Below are positions 23,103 through 35,435 of a stretch of DNA of 64,000 bases, piece after piece; the first letter of the stretch is position 1; every line of letters starts with the position of its first letter. The stretch covers positions 3,100,001 to 3,164,000 of the forward strand of contig PZJY01000002.1 in NCBI GenBank assembly GCA_031472005.1, in the 5' to 3' direction. Below the pieces are notes generated by a model. That model did not search any database. It had not been told where the DNA came from and saw nothing but the letters and a program-made list of their open reading frames with translations. The translations under genes and the position numbers were made by a program. Origin of the DNA: Tetracladium setigerum (lineage: Eukaryota > Ascomycota > Leotiomycetes > Helotiales).

Positions 23103-25230
23103 ATGGTTGGCCTCGATCGCGCAAGCAGGCGTCTCTTTTTTCTTATGACCGCAGTGGGCAGTGTTATTCTATTATTTAATCTTACTCTTCTTACTGGAAC
23201 CGATGTCAGGTCGACAGTTCACAACATCCCTATCCATATCCCCTTAACGGACGACAAACCCTCGTTCGACACCCCAAAGGACATCCCAATTATACCCCCT
23301 CCACCATCAGAGGCAAGTTCTGACCGCGGAGTCTGGTGTATTCCACTGACATTCCCAATAGCCCATAGCTGAACCATGGCAGCCAGACACGCAATCCTTC
23401 GAGGACAATGCGGATGTGGACGACCAGCATCCGATTTCACTTTATATGAAAAAGGCAGACGAAGAGTTGAAGGCCTATGAAGATGGAATCTCCAGAACAT
23501 TCAAAGAGACGGTTGACAAGTACAGGAGGAAATACGGAAGGCATCCCCCGCCTGGGTTCCGCGACTGGTACAAATTTGCGCGCGAAAAGGCGGTGCACAA
23601 CATCGATGACTTTGAACAAATTATGGACGACATTCGCCCTTTCTGGGGCATGAAGCCTTCTCTGATCCGAACATATGCTGCATTCCTGGGCGCGGACGAA
23701 GATAACGGGATATCTGCTTTACGCATTCGAAACAAGAAGATCTGGAATACCACATTTCAGAACTGGCGGATGGAGACGTTCAGAATGATGGTGGAACCTT
23801 TTGTCAAGTATCTTCCTGATATGGACATCGCAATGAACCGAGAAGATCAACCCCGAATCGTAGTTCCTTGGGACGACATGCAGGCTCTTCTCAAGAAGGA
23901 GGCTGAGACCAGACGTATAACAGAAGCCGCCGAGGCTTCATGGACAACGAATATGACTGGATTTTACAGGGAGGGTGATAACACGCCTAAGCCAGATTTC
24001 AAGTTTGAGCATATTGCTGGCAAACAATATATGTTGACTGTGAAAGAGGCGTGCCCTCCAGAATCTCCAGCAAGAAACGACGTGGCGGATATGGCCTCTG
24101 TTGAAGCCTTGTATAAGGATACCAATGGTGGTTTTATTAAAAACTTCAACACCTCTACAGACTTGTGTGTTATGGGACATGGTATTGAGGATAAACACGG
24201 TCTTATGTTTGCTGCAAGCACACTCCAGAACACCCCTCTGCTACTTCCTATTTTTGGAGAGTGCAAGGTAAACGTGAACAGCGATATTCTTTTTCCAGCC
24301 AACATGTACTACAAGGTCGACGAACGCTATAATTACGATCCAAAGAGCGACTATACCTGGGATGATAAGCATGACAAATTGATGTGGAGAGGTTCGACTT
24401 CAGGTGGCACCAACACCGAACTAAATTGGAGAGGCATGCACCGGAATCGCCTCGCTTTCTTCGCAAATGCAACCGTCATGGCCGACAAAACAGTTTTGAT
24501 CATGAAGCAAGATCCAGAGAAGCCCGGAACGTACCAAAACGTCGAGAATTACAACCCCACCAAGTTTTTGACGGAGCACACCGATGTTGGCTTCACTGGA
24601 ACAGATAGCTGCGTCCCCAACTGCGATTTCTATAGCGACATCTTCGACTTCAAAGCGGGAGTTCCCATGTCAGAGCAATTCCGCTCAAAATACCTCGTCG
24701 ATGTTGACGGCGCTTCATTCTCAGGCAGATGGCGCGCATTCCTCCAAAGCAAGAGCTTAGGCATCAAAGCGACAATTTTCAAAGAGTGGCACACCTCGAG
24801 ACTAATCCCTTGGAGACATTTCGTACCTCTCGACAATCGATTTGATGAATTATACGGGATCTTGACCTACTTTATTGGACTCGGAAAGGCAACAGAAGTT
24901 CATTACAGCGGAGAGCCGTATGTTCAGAGGCACGACTTCGAGGCTCGAAGAATAGCGAACCAAGGAAGAGAATGGGCTGCCAAGGCTCTACGAAACGATG
25001 ATATTGAGGTATATAATCTTCTCCCAGGTCACTTCTTTTCACATTTCTAACAAATTTCCAAACAGATTTATATGTTCAGACTTCTCATTGAATATGGTCG
25101 AGTCATTGACGACAACCGAGACCGGATAGGCTATTCAGGAGACGGAACCGAATTGGACAAGTACGACGCGAAGCTCGATAATAAAGAGTCTAAGACTCCC
25201 ACCAAGGATTCCAATGGTGCGCACAACTGA
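23103..25230 (+). CDS. GT90 (CAP10/CAP59-like) glycosyltransferase
   Basis: Type II Golgi/ER membrane glycosyltransferase related to the capsule-associated CAP10 family (xylosyltransferase-like; the true substrate here is unknown). Exons are 23103-23312, 23362-25008 and 25066-25230, giving 673 residues. A signal anchor lies at about residues 11-31 (LFFLMTAVGSVILLFNLTLL), followed by a Pro-rich stem (IPIIPPPPSE). The catalytic region has the family signature KLMWRGSTSGGTNTELNWRG near 408-427 and DKHGLMFAASTLQNTPLLLP before it. The late segment KEWHTSRLIPWRHFVPLDNR is also typical. Intron 1 starts with GC, not GT (GCAAGT..ATAG), which keeps the frame exactly. No secondary cell-wall cluster is visible nearby. 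Confidence 0.9.
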
Positions 25231-26397
25231 TCAGAACAAGAGACAATAGAGAAATGATGTATCATACGGCGTTTGGATGGGGAGCATTTTGGATTCTTTT
25301 TATGTACTTGAGTTATTAGCACGCATTATCATTATGTATTCATGTAGTCTTAACAATTGTGAGTTGGGGGAATATTGAAAATGTATATATGATATATACC
25401 ATCTGTTATTATCCTTAACCATGCTTCTTTTTATTTTTGGCAGTCCCGAGTTCCATACACACACAGCCTCTCGTAGATCCCGAATATGACTGCTCCAACC
25501 CCACACAAAAGTTCATCAAGCAAGCTCCCAAAGTCTGTCCCCATTATTCTCCCGTGACACTCGATATGACATCTCACCTACTCGCTAATACTTACAATAA
25601 TCCGGAGTACCTTCCGAATTCCTGGGACAGTTGGTGAAAGAAGAAAAGAAAGTAGACGAGCTACGGGCGAAATTCATCATCTGTCACAAAAACAACATGT
25701 CAGTTCGGGTTGTCGAGCAAAAACAAAAACAAAAACAAAAAGAAACACTCTTGAGATCATCACTGGATCTCTTCCATGACAACGTGACTTTATTTGAAGA
25801 ACACGAGAAGAAAAAAAGAAAGTTAATAAGGTAAAGAGGCAGGGAAACGGAGATCGTCAGGTAAGTAGAAAATATACTTCTACTGTACACCGCCTATTAT
25901 TGATTGACATCTGCTATGAAAGAAAAAGAAATTAATAAAAAAAAAAGCTATCTGCCTTTTGACCTTTTCTTTGGTAAGCGGGGATTGTAAATCTCATGCG
26001 ATGGGTAGTAATGATGACACTAGGCTTTGCACAGTTCAGAGGGGCAATTCGTGAGAGTCTTCATGCTCTTGTTTTTTTTCTGTTTCGCTTCCTCTGTTTT
26101 GGTTTTTGCTAAGCGAAGATGTCGTTGGGATGGAGACGAGCGAGGCCTTTGGACAGAAGTTCAGTATACAAGCAGTCCTTTTCAGAAATAGAATGAAGAA
26201 ATGAAAGTACCAATGCCATACTTTTAGTTAATTTTTTTCCCTTTAAAAACGTATTGGATGTAAAATATCTCCAGAAGCTTACCCAGCTACTTCCTAGAGA
26301 TTTAAATTTCGCTTCGCACATGATTGTAAACAACAGCACAAGACAAACCCAACTTTTGCAACCTTGAGCAATTCATTTCCTAATATACTTTTTAATT
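25231..26397. other. Convergent intergenic region, GT90 / NAD kinase
   Basis: 1.17 kb between two 3' ends. It is AT-rich and contains an AAAAAC microsatellite at about 25718-25745. No gene is seen; the frame at 26109-26339 (-) lacks support. Confidence 0.55.
25718..25745. repeat. AAAAAC microsatellite
   Basis: About 4.5 copies of the hexamer AAAAAC on the plus strand within the GT90/NAD kinase 3' intergenic region. Confidence 0.85.
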
Positions 26398-28386
26398 TTA
26401 ATCTTGCGACCACTCCTTAAAACTCTTCTGCCTCTGCCTCGTATTCCAGCCCAACTTCCCACTCAAACTATTCACCCAATCCTCACTCCTCCTCCCATGC
26501 GGCATCACATTCGCAAACGGATAGCGACTCGCGCTAACCGTCACATAATCCCCCGGATGCAACTCAACTCTCTCCCTGCCATCGAAACTTGCCCAGCTAC
26601 TTGCACGTGCGTCATAGGGCACACCTATGCGCAGCACGATTGTGTCGGGCAAGATGATGGGCCGGAAGGATAGCGTGTGCGCGCAGATGGGCGTGATGAG
26701 CATGACGGGATTTTCGGGTGGCAGAGAGAACCGCCTGCGGCGAGATTGTAGGCTGTTGAGCCTGTAGGAGTGGCGATGCACACGCCGTCTGCTTGTACTG
26801 AGGTGAAGTGTTCGTCGTCGCCGAAGATCTCGGTTGCTGACATTGCTGTTTAAGGAGGTTTGTTAGTAAATCTTGATTTCATACGGTTTCGTTTTTGGAG
26901 ATTGTGGCTGGCTGCCCCGTGATGGCTTACTTGGATTTGGACCACGGTCAACGACGATGTCGTTCAAGATCTCGTGGGTTCCATCTGGACGATGTGTTCT
27001 CTCATCTCCCATCTCCTCACCAACTAGTTCCTCGACTAGATCTCTGCCTGCATTACTCTCCTCTTCTGCTTCCTCCTCTACTTCCCCATTCTCCGTGCTC
27101 TTATTTGCAATTTGTTTGCGCTTTCGCTTTTGACTCCTCATAACGGTTCCTTCAAATCTCAGACGCAAAGATATCGTAACGCCATCTCTGAAGGCCTTTG
27201 TCAAGGTATCTTGAAATTGTTCATAATCAAATTTCGTCAAGAACCCCAAGCTCCCCAGAGCAAAACTCAGCACAGGAGGAACAACACGTTGGAACAACCA
27301 AGAGGCATACAGAACGGTTCCGTCCCCTCCCAACGTGACCACAAAATCAAAAGTATGCGGTCTGGTCTTGCACAACTCGTTTGTCCAGTAGCGCAATCGT
27401 CTTTTCAATGGTTTCTTGTCGTCGTCTGTCGGGTTCTTGATTTGGGCGTATTCAGTTTCTAGGTCTCTCAAGAGGCCGATGGCATTGAACTTCTTGTTAT
27501 TCTTGAGGTTATCTTCTACCCAGACGGTGTAACGGACATTTCTTTCAGAACTAAGAAGCCAGCGGGCGATTTCTCTTGTGTTTTCGATCAGGGATTCGTC
27601 ATGGGCTTTTGTGAGGAGGAAGACAGTCTTGACTTTGAGCTTCAGCTTGATATTCCCCAATCGCTTGCTGAGTTCGCGAACACCCCATGCCATATCAGAT
27701 AGCTGTTTCTTCGTAAGAAGTCGGCTGTACATGACGTGTGGCTCATCTGCATTGTGCAGTTCCATCTCGTCCCCCTTGGACTATCTTCACTTAGACGATG
27801 CGCCTGCATACGCTGATTCCACGATATTTCATCCTCTTGCTCAGGAATGCTTCCATCTGCGTTGTAGCTTTTGGGTTCCACTAGATTGTCTATACTCCCT
27901 TCCTCATGTTTCGCATAAGATGGTTGAGAATCAGCCTCGCGGAACGACTCTGCAATGCCCTCGAGTCCTGGAAACGCATGTCCTTGCCCGCGCTGACTTT
28001 CCAGCAGCGCGTGTACGCAGCATTCTGTACTCTTGAATCTTCGCTGTTGGCCGGGATGGTCGACTCCTACCATAGAAGACTTTCTGCGGTGGGCATTTTG
28101 GACGTCGAAAATGACCTGATGTGCGCAGTTGCTTATTAGCACAATACTACATCCCCTCTCGCCGCACAAAAAGATCAACCCCTTCTTTCCACTCACCTCC
28201 AAGGCATGTTGGTACTCTGTATCACTAGCACTCGATTGGACCTGAAGCCGTCAGAAACTTGGTTCTCCTTCTGCCATCCGCAGGGTTCTCGGGACGAACA
28301 TCTTGCGTGGGGCTGAAAGGACCATTGCCATCGTATGCCAGATGTGGCGGCAGCTTAATAGAAGGAGGCGCACCAGGAGGAGGCAT
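26398..28386 (-). CDS. NAD kinase, reading frame broken three times
   Basis: Phosphorylates NAD to NADP. Exons are 28386-28197, 28115-26931 and 26845-26398. The core motifs are intact in sequence: [19 protein letters not shown] (diphosphate-binding GGDGT), [15 protein letters not shown], and [20 protein letters not shown] across the second NAD-kinase motif. The C-terminus has [20 protein letters not shown] and [15 protein letters not shown]. The frame breaks at G26716-26718 (one missing base, between LCHP and ENPVMLI), at C27771-27775 (one missing base, before [11 protein letters not shown]) and near 28230-28234, where two bases seem lost from an AG dinucleotide run (GPIE then [12 protein letters not shown]). 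With these restored, all exon phases agree and the protein is about 608 residues. An acidic insert ([11 protein letters not shown]) is usual for fungal cytosolic forms. NAD kinase activity is normally essential, so real inactivation is unlikely. The start at 28386 is the first in-frame Met. Confidence 0.88.
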
Positions 28387-31300
28387 ACTTGGTAATGTAA
28401 TGGTGGGAAGGGGAGGGATCAATGTTGCTGACGAGAGAGAGATTCACAGAGCTGTGCGAGAAGAGAATAAGGGCATCACAACGCGCACGTCGAACCAAGG
28501 GTTGCAGGTCCAAGAGAGACTGACGTCGATCGGGGATAAGAAATTGAGTTGTAGGGAGGGGAGAGCTACAGTACCAAACTACTCGGACAGGTACCGTACG
28601 TACTGTATCAAATAATCGGCAAGAGGAAGAGACTTCAACCTCGCGATGTACCCACCCGTATGCGAGTAATGGAAGTTCACTTACTACTTCTCGACAATGT
28701 TGAACTTGCTGATGAGAGAGAGGATTCCTGTAGGATGCTGAATCATCTCCAACTCCTCAGTCAGTAAGTATTCTCGGATGCTCGGTCGAAGTGGGAGCTT
28801 TATCGATAAGGAACAATGCCCCTCCTTTACGAGTATGCTCCCCTCCGAGCTCCCTCGGACAGTAAAATGGAAGAAATGAAATAAATAATTACCTTAGGTA
28901 CCTGGTATGCTTGTCTGCTTGCTTGCTTGCTTGCTACCTGCAACATGCAACATGCATCGTGGAGTTTGGTAAGATTTCATAGCCGAGATGAGATGGCAAA
29001 TTATCATCAGTAAGGTATGTACAGTACACCTCCCTGTTCTGTTATTGTCGTGTGCGCCTCTCAGCTGCTCAAAGCTCAAAGGGATGATAAGATGCATACC
29101 TAGACTACCTACCTCCCCCAGAGGCTTAGTGCCAGACCGCTTCTTCCCAACATGAAGAAAGTGTGGAATCATACATATTATGTGGGATAATGTGGAATGT
29201 GGAATGTGGAATCTGCAAAAGATGCAGAAATGGGGAAGGAAAGACAGGAGAAAGCAAAAAGAGGGTTCCGCAGCATGCAGCTTTTGTCTCGTTCTCGACC
29301 GTATCGGATTTATCAGAATGAACTAGGTAACTGTACGGTACTACTACTACTACTACCACTACGACTATTGTGTTTGAATCTGGATCTGGATTTGGGATTT
29401 GGATTATATCCTCGGACTACTGGTCATTATTCATTCGATCGATGCCTTTTCACCCCTCCCTCACCTGCATCACTCCAGCAGAGAGGTATCATAACATGCG
29501 AAGAGCTTGGCCTTTTCGATTCATCACTTTTCACGCCTCTTGGTCCTTGACTTGACTTGTACAGTAGTACCTATCTATGGAAGGCAAATCCCCTTCGCCC
29601 TATTTCCTTCCTTTGCACCAACAGCTGCCGTTATGCCGTGGCAGATCCATGACTGACGCCGCCGCCGCATCTTTTTCTTTTTTCAAACGACGAAGTGTAT
29701 CCAACCACACACCACATCAACCGACTACTGACCAACCGACCACTTTCCCGCTCACGATGCCGACCGCGTGTTGTGGTTGATGGATGGATAATTAATGATG
29801 GGTGTGTCCGAGGGCGTTGTTGATGAAAGTGGAATCGAACTTTTAGTGTTTGATGGCTGCTGCTGAAGAGGCGCCAATTATGCTACCACCCGCCGAGAAA
29901 AGGTTCCATATTACAGTACATTGCGTCGTTCCGTTCATGTGTCTCCGTTTCATCCATCCATGACTTTTCCTAAGGGACTAATATGGAGCAATAATAATGG
30001 GCTGCTCGCATCCAGAGCCGATGTGTGCACACTTTTCTCATCTCGAATAATATATGAGCCAATGTGTGGAACTCTAAAATTATACACTGGCGGTCCCCGG
30101 AAACCCGACCCTGCCTGCTCTTGCTATCTCTGTCTTGCTTTGTCTGATGCGAGGGGAGCGAGAGGTCAGATGTTGTGAGATCAAAATCATCAGATTTGAT
30201 TTTCTGCAGCGCGTTTCATGGAAAGTGCCGTCTGTCGATTCCTGGGCAGCGCAGGAGGAGCTGGGAAGGACAACAACGACCCCGTGCAAAGCGCTAGAGA
30301 CCAGTAGTAGTGTAGTCACTGTGTTACCTGAAGTATGTATTCCAGTCCAGTTGTCCTCCTTCAAACAGCTTCCAGCAATGCTTGAACGAGGCAAAGCAAG
30401 GCAGGCTAGCACGCCTATCCGAGGCACAGCGGCATCCGTCTGTTGCAAGGGAGTGTTGTTATTGAATTTTCAGATGGATCATGGCCTGTACATCAAAAGT
30501 ACAAGCAAGAATCAGATCAAATAATAATGTGGAGGAGGAGAAGGAGGATCACCTACCACCACCACCTCACGACATCATCCATCCATCCATACAGCACGGA
30601 AAAGACCCGAAGGCGGAGGAGTGTGAGAAACATCCTCGTCACCTCGGAGTGGCTCGGCATCAATCAAAACCAAAACTCGAGTCACATTCGCATTATTAAC
30701 TACGGTTATTAGACCAGACCGACAGACGCTGGGCGGCGGTACGAAAAGATGTGGGATGGGAGGGAGGCAACCAAGGGGAACCCACCCATCCTCACTTATT
30801 AAACATCGTGACAAGAGAAGCAAGTGGTGGTGGTGGTGCTGGTGGTGAGATCAGGGTGTTCACCGACATTCCTCCCCAACAACCTCGGCGTCTCTTCGTC
30901 GTAGCGCACCGAACAGAGCTGGCTGGCTGGTTTGATATCCAATTTGAACATGGAGTAGTTGCATTAGTAGTGGTTGCAAGACCTGCCAGGATGATGATTA
31001 TTGCGCAGCTGGGGAGCGAAAGGAAAATAATGGCCAAATTTGGTGTGCTTTGCTTTTCTTCTTCATTCGGTCTCAGGGCTTGCTGCTCAGGGTCAGCTCA
31101 GGTCAGGTCAGGGTCGTTGGTCTTGGTTTTCCTTGAGTCTTGACAGCCTTTGACTCGCTCCGTCCGCGCATCACTCTCCCTCGTACCTCTTGAGCAGCCT
31201 GCCAGCGCCACCATTTTGCAAATTGCGATTACCAGTGTAGCCGCCAGCCGGGCTATCCAGTTGGGTTGATCCATCGCGAGCATGAATCAGCGCGCACCTT

Positions 31301-31750
31301 GTTTTCCCCTCAGGTTGAAGGGTGACTCCGAACTCACTCTACGATTTGTGATCGGATCGTCGTCGGCAAGGAGTGAGTTTCGGGGATGGCAGACCAACTA
31401 GTAACAAAACTGTGCTGCGAGCAAAACCCAGGTGACGGAAGGCGCTCCATAATGCAGGAAAGGCTTTCGCAACAGAGTTGACGCCAGAGGAACTCACTCC
31501 TACTCCTCGGAACATGATCCTCGATCGGTAGCGCATATGCCACACACTCTGTCCTTTGTCCTGTACTATGCTGTAGCTACCTTCCTCAACGCAACCACTA
31601 TACGCGGTACACCAAAGTACGGGGTGTACTGTAGACAGGCCGCCTGACACGGAGTACGGAGTTGTAGTGAAGGATCGCAACTTCGTGTAGATGTCGTGTG
31701 GAGCTCGAAAGGGGGGTGGAGATGTTCCAGAACCCAGATCAGATTCCTTC

Positions 31751-31773
31751 CTCTCTCTCTCTCTCTCTCTCTC
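31751..31773. repeat. CT dinucleotide microsatellite
   Basis: Uninterrupted CT repeat of about 11.5 units in the gene-free interval. Confidence 0.9.
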
Positions 31774-33239
31774 AAACCCTCCCCATCGAAAGTTTCCAGA
31801 ACAAGGTCGACAAGCTAGCCAGGGTGAGTGTGCAGGAGGAAGGGAGACCGTGCTCCCTGCGTGCCATTATCTCGAGTCTTGGCCAAATCCGTTGTCTCGG
31901 TGGGGGTTCATGGTTTACTATTACCGCATTATCATTATTATGGAGAAGGAGATGATGTTACACTTGCATCTTTGCATTATTTCTGTGCCTAAACCACTAA
32001 CCCCTTCCCGTCGTTTCTCTCGTTTAGAGACTCGCCCCCAAGGCTAGCGAGCCCCTTTCGCGAGCCGATCGTTTACTTTTGAACTTGATTAACTATCGAA
32101 GCAGCCTATCATTTTCTGTTTCAGCCCGCATACGGAATCGTTTCCAGCTGCGACTCGAACTCCCTCTGACCTCTCTGGCACTACTTTGGATCGGCAGAGG
32201 AAATAAAGTCGAAACCTGACGTCTGAGATTTCCACCCTCTTTCCGCCCTGTCCGGTTACGAGTATCAATCTCGCTAAGCTCTTTGATCCACCCACCCCTT
32301 TCACCAGAACACGACTCTTGCAACATCATTTGTGCTGTCGTGACTTTCTGAAAATCTAATAAATGATGAAAATTGGCTCCCTGTCTCTTCCAAAGTGCCA
32401 ATCTTGAAGAAAAGCCACCAGATGACCACCCCTGTTTCCTGGTTGGTGAAGTGAGCAGCACCCACCAGCGAAGTTTCTTCATCCTTGAACCCTTCGAATC
32501 TCGACTACCTACCTACTTGCCCTACCTGATTGCCTAAAGAAGTTGCGCGTCATCATGGACGATTTCGCATTATTGTAGGTCGTACAAAGAGGCTAAAATT
32601 GACCCGGCTGCAGGTTTGATATTGTGGGCTGGAACATAATTGGGTCGGACGGCGTTGTTGGGTGTGTTGTGGTCAACCAAAGCTACCAAACAAGGATGCA
32701 AAAGACGAGTTTTTTTTTCGATACGGAGTCATGAACTATGAACCAGAGCTTCATCTTGACATCGAAAATGTAATACATTATTATTCTCGCCCACGCCGAG
32801 TGCGGTGGTGTCCGCCTTACCGTTCAAAAATACCAGTAGAGTTTCAGCAGCATTGTCGAAATTTCAGTGAGCCACCACGGCCATCCGTCCACTACTATTT
32901 ACTGGACTGGAGTCTGGAAAGGAAAGGCCAACATCATCCTGTGCTTCGTACCCAGTCTTCGTCGTCTACTCCCCACCTCTGACCGGCATGCAAAATAATG
33001 CAGCAAATAAATGCAGCAAGGCTCTTGCTTTTTTTTGCAAGACGGATGACATGGCGTTTGTGGTAAAGTGGCGGAAAGCAACATCATCCCCTCCAGTTGT
33101 GTACTCCGATATTGGGAAATCGCAGCAGTCAGAGCGCCTCCAAGGGAAGGGGATCTCCACTGGTGCAAAGGGCCAACAAGAGTGTAGCAAGAATGCAAGG
33201 CTCAAGGGCCTCTTTTGGTTGGTGCATCTCGCCATGGCT

Positions 33240-33266
33240 TGGTGGTGGTGGTGGTGGTGGTGGTGG
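33240..33266. repeat. TGG trinucleotide microsatellite
   Basis: Nine perfect TGG copies. A GATGG pentamer array (four copies) follows at 33361-33380. Both are G-rich on the plus strand. Confidence 0.9.
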
Positions 33267-34600
33267 ATCGTTGAGCACCTGCAACCATGTGCTCCGCGCC
33301 ATCAAACGAGCAGTCCCATTCTTTTCGCAAGGGTCCAAAACGTTTTCATCCGCGCTGGAGGATGGGATGGGATGGGATGGGCTGGCTGTTGGTGTGCCAT
33401 GGACCCCCCATGGTGGATGGATGGGTCACGCTTGCTGCCGTGTCCACGGCTGCTGGAATTCTTTCTTTACCCCACTGCTGCCGTTTATCAATTGTGACAG
33501 TTGCCGCATCAGGGATGGGAATATGCGTCGGTGGTTGGATCAGTTGGCCTTGTCCCGGGGGCGCGTAAATAGTAAGGAGCCAGCAGCGGCGGCGATACCA
33601 AGTTTGTTGTGTGTGGCATCGTGTGGCACCGTGTTATGTGTGAGCGGATGTCTGTGATGTCTGTGTGTGCGTGTTATCGGTAGCAATCAATAATCATCAG
33701 AATAATAATATGGAATCTATTCCCAGCCATAATGCCCGGCATACAGCACACATTCTCGACATCCATCCATCCCTCCTCCTCTGCTCCTCGGATAGCCCTA
33801 GACAGGACAGGCGTAGCACTACTCCAATTTTCCAAAGTAGGTACAGTACGTACTCGAAAGTATACACATACCTTATTAGGTCTGCTGGACTGGACTGGGC
33901 TGTACCACTCTTTCGCTGCTAACGTGAACTCACGACTCATTACTCATTCCATTATTATTATTATGCCATTTTCATCCACTTCCCCAGCAAAGGGGGTGGG
34001 AGTGTCCGTCGACCGCTACTTTGCTTTTCTCTGTTCTGCCTCTTTCTCTTCGATACCTGCTGTTGCTGTGCAGTGTGCAGTTCATAAATCATAAACAAGA
34101 AGTCGACTAAAAGATCGTGGAATTCAAACAACCTTCTCAGCCAATGGCATGGACTCTGACGGGTTGAGCTTGTTGATGAGTTGGTGTCTGTCTGGTCTGG
34201 TGGGTGGTCTAAGTGTTCGTTCGATTAGCGCTTTGGGAATTGTAGCCGGAGATTTTGAATTTGCACCTTCTTTATTCGCCGTTCCACAGACCAGCCTGAA
34301 GGAGGGAGGATCTGCTTTCCCATGTCAGGTCGTCCCGCTCTGTGAGACAATTATCCAGATCTCCCTATTGGATCACAGGGGTCTAATGGCTGCTTTGGTG
34401 ACTTTGGAGTTTGGTCTCAACCTTTTGAATCGTCGCCGTGGCTAGAGCGAGGAGAGATGCTTTTTGATGGCACCACGCCTGCACACCCACCCACACCCAC
34501 TTTGTCGGTTTGAATTACTAGCTGGGACCCCCAGTTTGGGTTAGACTACTACTATACCGCCTTTCGGAATTCATCATTATTCTACGAGGCTCGGCCTGCT

Positions 34601-34657
34601 TTTGCTTTGCTTTGTTTTGCTTTGCTTTGCCTTGCCTTACCTTGCTTTACTTTGCTC
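34601..34657. repeat. CTTTG-type pentanucleotide array
   Basis: About eleven imperfect copies of TTTGC/CTTTG, with single-base variants (TTTTG, CCTTG, CTTAC), about 780 bases upstream of the gene at 35436. Confidence 0.8.
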
Positions 34658-35435
34658 GCTTCCCTAGTTAGTCGAGAGTCCCCCGTACCTCTCTCAGCTT
34701 ACGACCGACCCAACACTCTAAATTTTCTTACTCCACAAGAAACCTGAGTCCAGAGTCTTGATACGATGCATTATTACTGGATTACTACTGGACTACTGGC
34801 CCAAGACACTTCCGCTTGAAGCCTTGATCGTCACACCCTCGGCCCAGCTTGCCCTAAATGTCCGTCGTGTATGCCTGCCTGCCTCCTCTCCTCTTCTTAC
34901 CTTTAGATTCGATGTTGCCAGCCGCGAAAGCAATGATGGCTAGTCCCGAACGCTTTTGAACCGCCGGTGTGTGTGCTGTTACTGTAAGCCCAGGGGCTCG
35001 ACCACTCTTCACTCTTGTCATTGACTTTGACCACCATCACCACCGCCGCCAACATACCCACCCCCCTTGCAAGCCATGCGTCCCCAGACGAAAAAGCTCA
35101 GATCCGGAAATCACAAGGAAGGGAAGGGATCCATCCCCCTTCCTAGCTGGATCCTCTATGATCCATCGCCCAGATGACACAACGACATACCGGAACCTTA
35201 AGTCTTATGGACAAGGTACCTGGCTGAGTGCCTAGTGTTTGTACATTCTCTTTTAGATCTTATCCCCATGCCACAAGTGTCCCCTTTATTCATATCCTTC
35301 CTTTTCTCCTCTCTTAATTACATTCTTCCTTCCCTTTGCATATGGCAGTACCGTAGTATATGAGAGTTCGCTTCACCACTTCCTCCCCCAACCTTCTCTC
35401 GCCCTCCATCACTACATCCTTCCACCACCATCATC

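Larger units (their letters stand above)
28387..35435. other. 7 kb gene-free divergent interval rich in simple repeats
   Basis: Lies between the starts of NAD kinase (-) and the disordered protein at 35436 (+). No frame in it has recognisable motifs; the longest are low-complexity products of repeats. It carries many short tandem repeats: GCTT at 28917-28934, ACT at 29338-29357, CT at 31751-31773, TGG at 33240-33266, GATGG at 33361-33380 and CTTTG at 34601-34657. The right end (35260-35435) is pyrimidine-rich with CTTCCTT/CCTTCC blocks, like a fungal promoter or 5' leader. A long regulatory region or non-coding transcript is possible but unproven. Confidence 0.6.

Noticed and set aside
166..28386. 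Treating the broken cyclin and NAD kinase as pseudogenes
   Set aside because: All damage is of one kind (short runs), while catalytic and structural motifs are otherwise intact; sequencing error explains it better.
28387..35435. Transposon relic as the cause of the 7 kb gene-free interval
   Set aside because: No terminal repeats, target-site duplications, reverse-transcriptase or transposase-like frames were seen; only simple repeats.
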